Assembly: GCA_030450535.1 (NCBI GenBank)
Contig: JAKDIK010000022.1
Span: 1-16,803, forward strand
DNA from: Propionibacteriaceae bacterium
GTDB taxonomy: Bacteria > Actinomycetota > Actinomycetes > Propionibacteriales > Propionibacteriaceae
Length of the DNA stretch: 16,803 bases
Direction of reading: 5' to 3'
Shown: positions 14,848-16,803 of the stretch, one piece after another
How positions within the stretch are numbered: the stretch's first letter is position 1
How the letters are laid out: every line of letters begins with the position of its first letter
Notes under the pieces: model-generated
Told to the model about the DNA's origin: nothing
Database searches by the model: none
The model's input: only the letters and a program-made list of their open reading frames with translations
Program-made: the position numbers and the translations under genes

Positions 14848-15761
14848 GCCCGGCCACCGCTGATCGCGAGGACGCGGTTCTGCAGCAGGCTGAACACGAG
14901 GATGACGAGGGTGAGAATCATGGTTCCCGCCGAACCGATGCCGAGATCCTGGGCGCCGCCGCCGAAGGAGATGAGGTAGAGGTAGACCAGCGGCGGCCGG
15001 GCGAACGGCGGGTACCCGCCGGCGGTGATGAGGGTGTTGTAGAACTCGTCGAAGGCCTGGAACGCGTTGAACAGCAGCAGCATCGACACGGCGACCGAGG
15101 TGGGCCGCAGCAGCGGGAACGTGATGTACCAGAAGCGCCGCCAGCCGCTGGCGCCGTCGAGGGCGGCGGCCTCGTAGAGCTGATCGTCGATCTGGTTGAG
15201 CCCGGCGATGAACAAGATCATGTAGAAGCCGACCTGCAGCCACAGCCGCAGGCTCACGAGCACGAGCCAGTACCAGTTGTTCTCACCACCCAGCCAGTTG
15301 ACGGTGGGCAGGCCCGCGGACGCCAACAGCGTGTTCGCCAGGCCGAAGCGGGCGCCGTTGAAGAACGACATGCGCCAGACCATGGCGGCGATGACGTAGC
15401 TGACCGCCGTCGGGATGAAGAACACCGACCGGAAGAAGCCGCGCAGCACGGTGATGCGCTGCAGCAGGAGTGCCAGCGAGAGCGAGCAGGCGAACGTGAC
15501 CGGCACGATGAACAACGCGAAGGCCACGAAGGTGACCATCGAGTCGACGAACAGCCGGTCATTCAGCAGGGCTACGTAGTTGCCGAGCCCGACGAACCGC
15601 GTCGGCGTCACCGTGTTGCGGGCGTCGTAGAAGCTCAGCCACAGGCTCCACCCCAGCGGCAGGTAGACGAAGACCATCAGTCCCGCGAGGAACGGGGTGA
15701 TGAACGTCCAGAACCACCGCCGACGGCTGGAAGCCAGGGTCGTGCCGGACCGGCGGGGCAT
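14844..15761 (-). CDS. Carbohydrate ABC transporter permease, MalF-like
   Basis: A 305-residue permease with about six spans: the first around 18-43 and the rest between 73 and 298. The EAA loop is YEAAALDGASGWRRFWYITFP (196-216), and FDEFYNTLITAGG (237-249) is the segment usually seen as FD-xx-xxLTxGGP. It forms a heterodimer with the next permease to import a sugar or glycoside. The ATG at 15761 lies 1 base after the binding-protein stop (TGAGATG), so the genes are coupled. The N-terminus (1-16) is Arg- and Ser-rich and cytoplasmic. Confidence 0.93.
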   Translation of the reverse strand: MPRRSGTTLASSRRRWFWTFITPFLAGLMVFVYLPLGWSLWLSFYDARNTVTPTRFVGLGNYVALLNDRLFVDSMVTFVAFALFIVPVTFACSLSLALLLQRITVLRGFFRSVFFIPTAVSYVIAAMVWRMSFFNGARFGLANTLLASAGLPTVNWLGGENNWYWLVLVSLRLWLQVGFYMILFIAGLNQIDDQLYEAAALDGASGWRRFWYITFPLLRPTSVAVSMLLLFNAFQAFDEFYNTLITAGGYPPFARPPLVYLYLISFGGGAQDLGIGSAGTMILTLVILVFSLLQNRVLAISGGRA

Positions 15762-15762
15762 C

Positions 15763-16803
15763 TCAACCGTTGATGCGTGCCAGCTCGGCGTTGACGGACT
15801 GCTCCGCGGCGCCGAACTCGGCCGCGGCGTCCGCCCCGTTGAGCACCACGTTGCTGAGCGCCGTCGAGTACGCCTGGCCGCACGCCGACGTCCAGAACAG
15901 CGCGTTGGCGCGGCCGTGGTCGGTGACGAAGGCGGCCGCCTCGGCGCCGGGACCGGACGCCACCTGGGAGGCCCGGCTGAACAGGCTCGGCTTGGCGGGG
16001 ATATGGGTGCCGAAGGCGTTGCTGAACTCGACCTGCTTGTCGTCGGAGTCGACCCACAGCCAGCGGACGTACTGCTGCGCCACGTCGGGGTTCGCGCTGG
16101 CCGCCGAGACGCACGCGCTGAAGGCGCCGAAGGGGACGACCGGGTCGCCACCCGCGGCGGGGAACGGCAGGACGCCGACGTCGTCGCCGTGGGCCGCGGT
16201 GACCTTGGGCAGATCCCACAGCCCACCCCATTGCAGGGCACACTCGCCGTTGTTGAAGGGTGAGGCGTCCGACCAGTCGGCCGAGGCTGCCTTGACCATG
16301 CCGGGGGAGTCGAACAGCGCCTTGTACTGGGCGACCGCGGCGTGCAGGGCGGGGGTGTTGAACGCCGCCTCGGTGCGCGCTTCGTTGAATTCGTTGGCGC
16401 CGCTGGCCCACATCAGCAGCAGGCCGAGGACGCCGATGCCGCCGTCCTGCCCGGCGTAGAAGCCGCCGAAGCTGCCTCCCGCGACGGCCTCGGCGACGGT
16501 CGCGAGCTGCTCCAGGGTCGTGGGGGGCTGGACGCCGGCCTCCGACAGCGCGGAGCGGCGGTAGTAGAGGAGCTGCATGTCGACGGTCTGCGGGATGGCC
16601 CAGATCTTGTCGTCATAGGTCATGCGGGCCAGCACCGACGGGGTGAACTCGGCGCCGGCGTCCCCGAGCGTTTCGGTGACGTCGGCCACCTGGCCGGCCT
16701 TGATCATGTCGAGGGTGGGGCCGTTGGCGTACTCGAACACGTCGGGGGCGGTGGGGGTGAGCAGGGCCGCAGCGAGGGCGTCCTCGTAGTTGCTGAGCAC
16801 CCA
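15763..16803 (-). CDS. Sugar ABC transporter substrate-binding protein (partial)
   Basis: The last 346 or so residues of a family 1 extracellular solute-binding protein; the start, with the expected lipoprotein signal peptide, lies beyond the right edge. Typical pieces are PDVFEYANGPTLDMIKAGQV early in the visible part, DKIWAIPQTVDMQLLYYRRSALSEAG (the hinge and ligand-contact segment), and an FNNGECALQWGGLWDL region where these proteins contact the sugar. It would capture a carbohydrate outside the membrane and deliver it to the two permeases that follow directly. The ligand cannot be predicted. The reading frame is open to the window edge, with no in-frame stop. Confidence 0.9.
   Translation of the reverse strand, partial: WVLSNYEDALAAALLTPTAPDVFEYANGPTLDMIKAGQVADVTETLGDAGAEFTPSVLARMTYDDKIWAIPQTVDMQLLYYRRSALSEAGVQPPTTLEQLATVAEAVAGGSFGGFYAGQDGGIGVLGLLLMWASGANEFNEARTEAAFNTPALHAAVAQYKALFDSPGMVKAASADWSDASPFNNGECALQWGGLWDLPKVTAAHGDDVGVLPFPAAGGDPVVPFGAFSACVSAASANPDVAQQYVRWLWVDSDDKQVEFSNAFGTHIPAKPSLFSRASQVASGPGAEAAAFVTDHGRANALFWTSACGQAYSTALSNVVLNGADAAAEFGAAEQSVNAELARING

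Overview
This is a 16.8 kb stretch of a high-GC actinobacterial chromosome. The parA-parB pair with parS-like sites puts it close to the replication origin. Conserved neighbours (a SURF1 protein, a short D-Ala-D-Ala-ligase-type enzyme, a stand-alone PLP aminotransferase and a GNAT protein) and the many GTG starts fit Actinomycetota. Propionibacteriales is my best guess from general knowledge of gene order; it is not proven by the sequence. I see no prophage, insertion sequence, CRISPR array, rRNA or tRNA.

Layout. Bases 1-238 are an upstream region without a recognisable gene. parA (239-1147) and parB (1194-2177) run on the + strand, and two parS sites lie inside parA. A 140-base gap carries an (AG)8 tract and a possible terminator. 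A minus-strand operon then converges on parB, in transcription order: aminotransferase (5849-4539), ddl-type ligase (4503-3547), SURF1 (3550-2726, GTGA overlap with ddl) and a DUF3817 membrane protein (2707-2318). A GNAT-like protein (5899-6411) diverges from the aminotransferase. Next on the minus strand come citrate synthase gltA (9323-8040) and, 30 bases downstream, a CPA1-type Na+/H+ antiporter (8009-6453). A YceI-family gene (9496-10038) diverges from gltA and has a clear promoter overlapped by an 18-base palindromic operator. Facing it is ornithine aminotransferase rocD (11295-10048). Then follow a NatA/NatB-like ABC exporter pair (13538-12621 and 12624-11380, ATGA overlap), a small YjdJ-type GNAT protein (13646-14005, probably leaderless), and a carbohydrate ABC uptake operon on the minus strand (binding protein running off the right edge, then two permeases ending at 14020).

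How they work together. parA, parB and parS form the chromosome segregation module. The aminotransferase-ligase-SURF1-DUF3817 operon mixes amino-acid or cell-wall chemistry with respiratory-oxidase assembly. gltA and rocD serve central carbon and arginine/ornithine metabolism. The sugar operon encodes the binding and membrane parts of an importer, with no ATPase gene in view. Most of the window is ordinary core chromosome. The points most worth a second look are the in-frame parS sites (one written into a conserved ParA motif), the yceI operator, the (AG)8 tract beside a possible terminator, the degenerate GNAT protein with a CPWC motif, and the possibility that the origin-proximal aminotransferase/short ligase/GNAT group is an uncharacterised functional unit.
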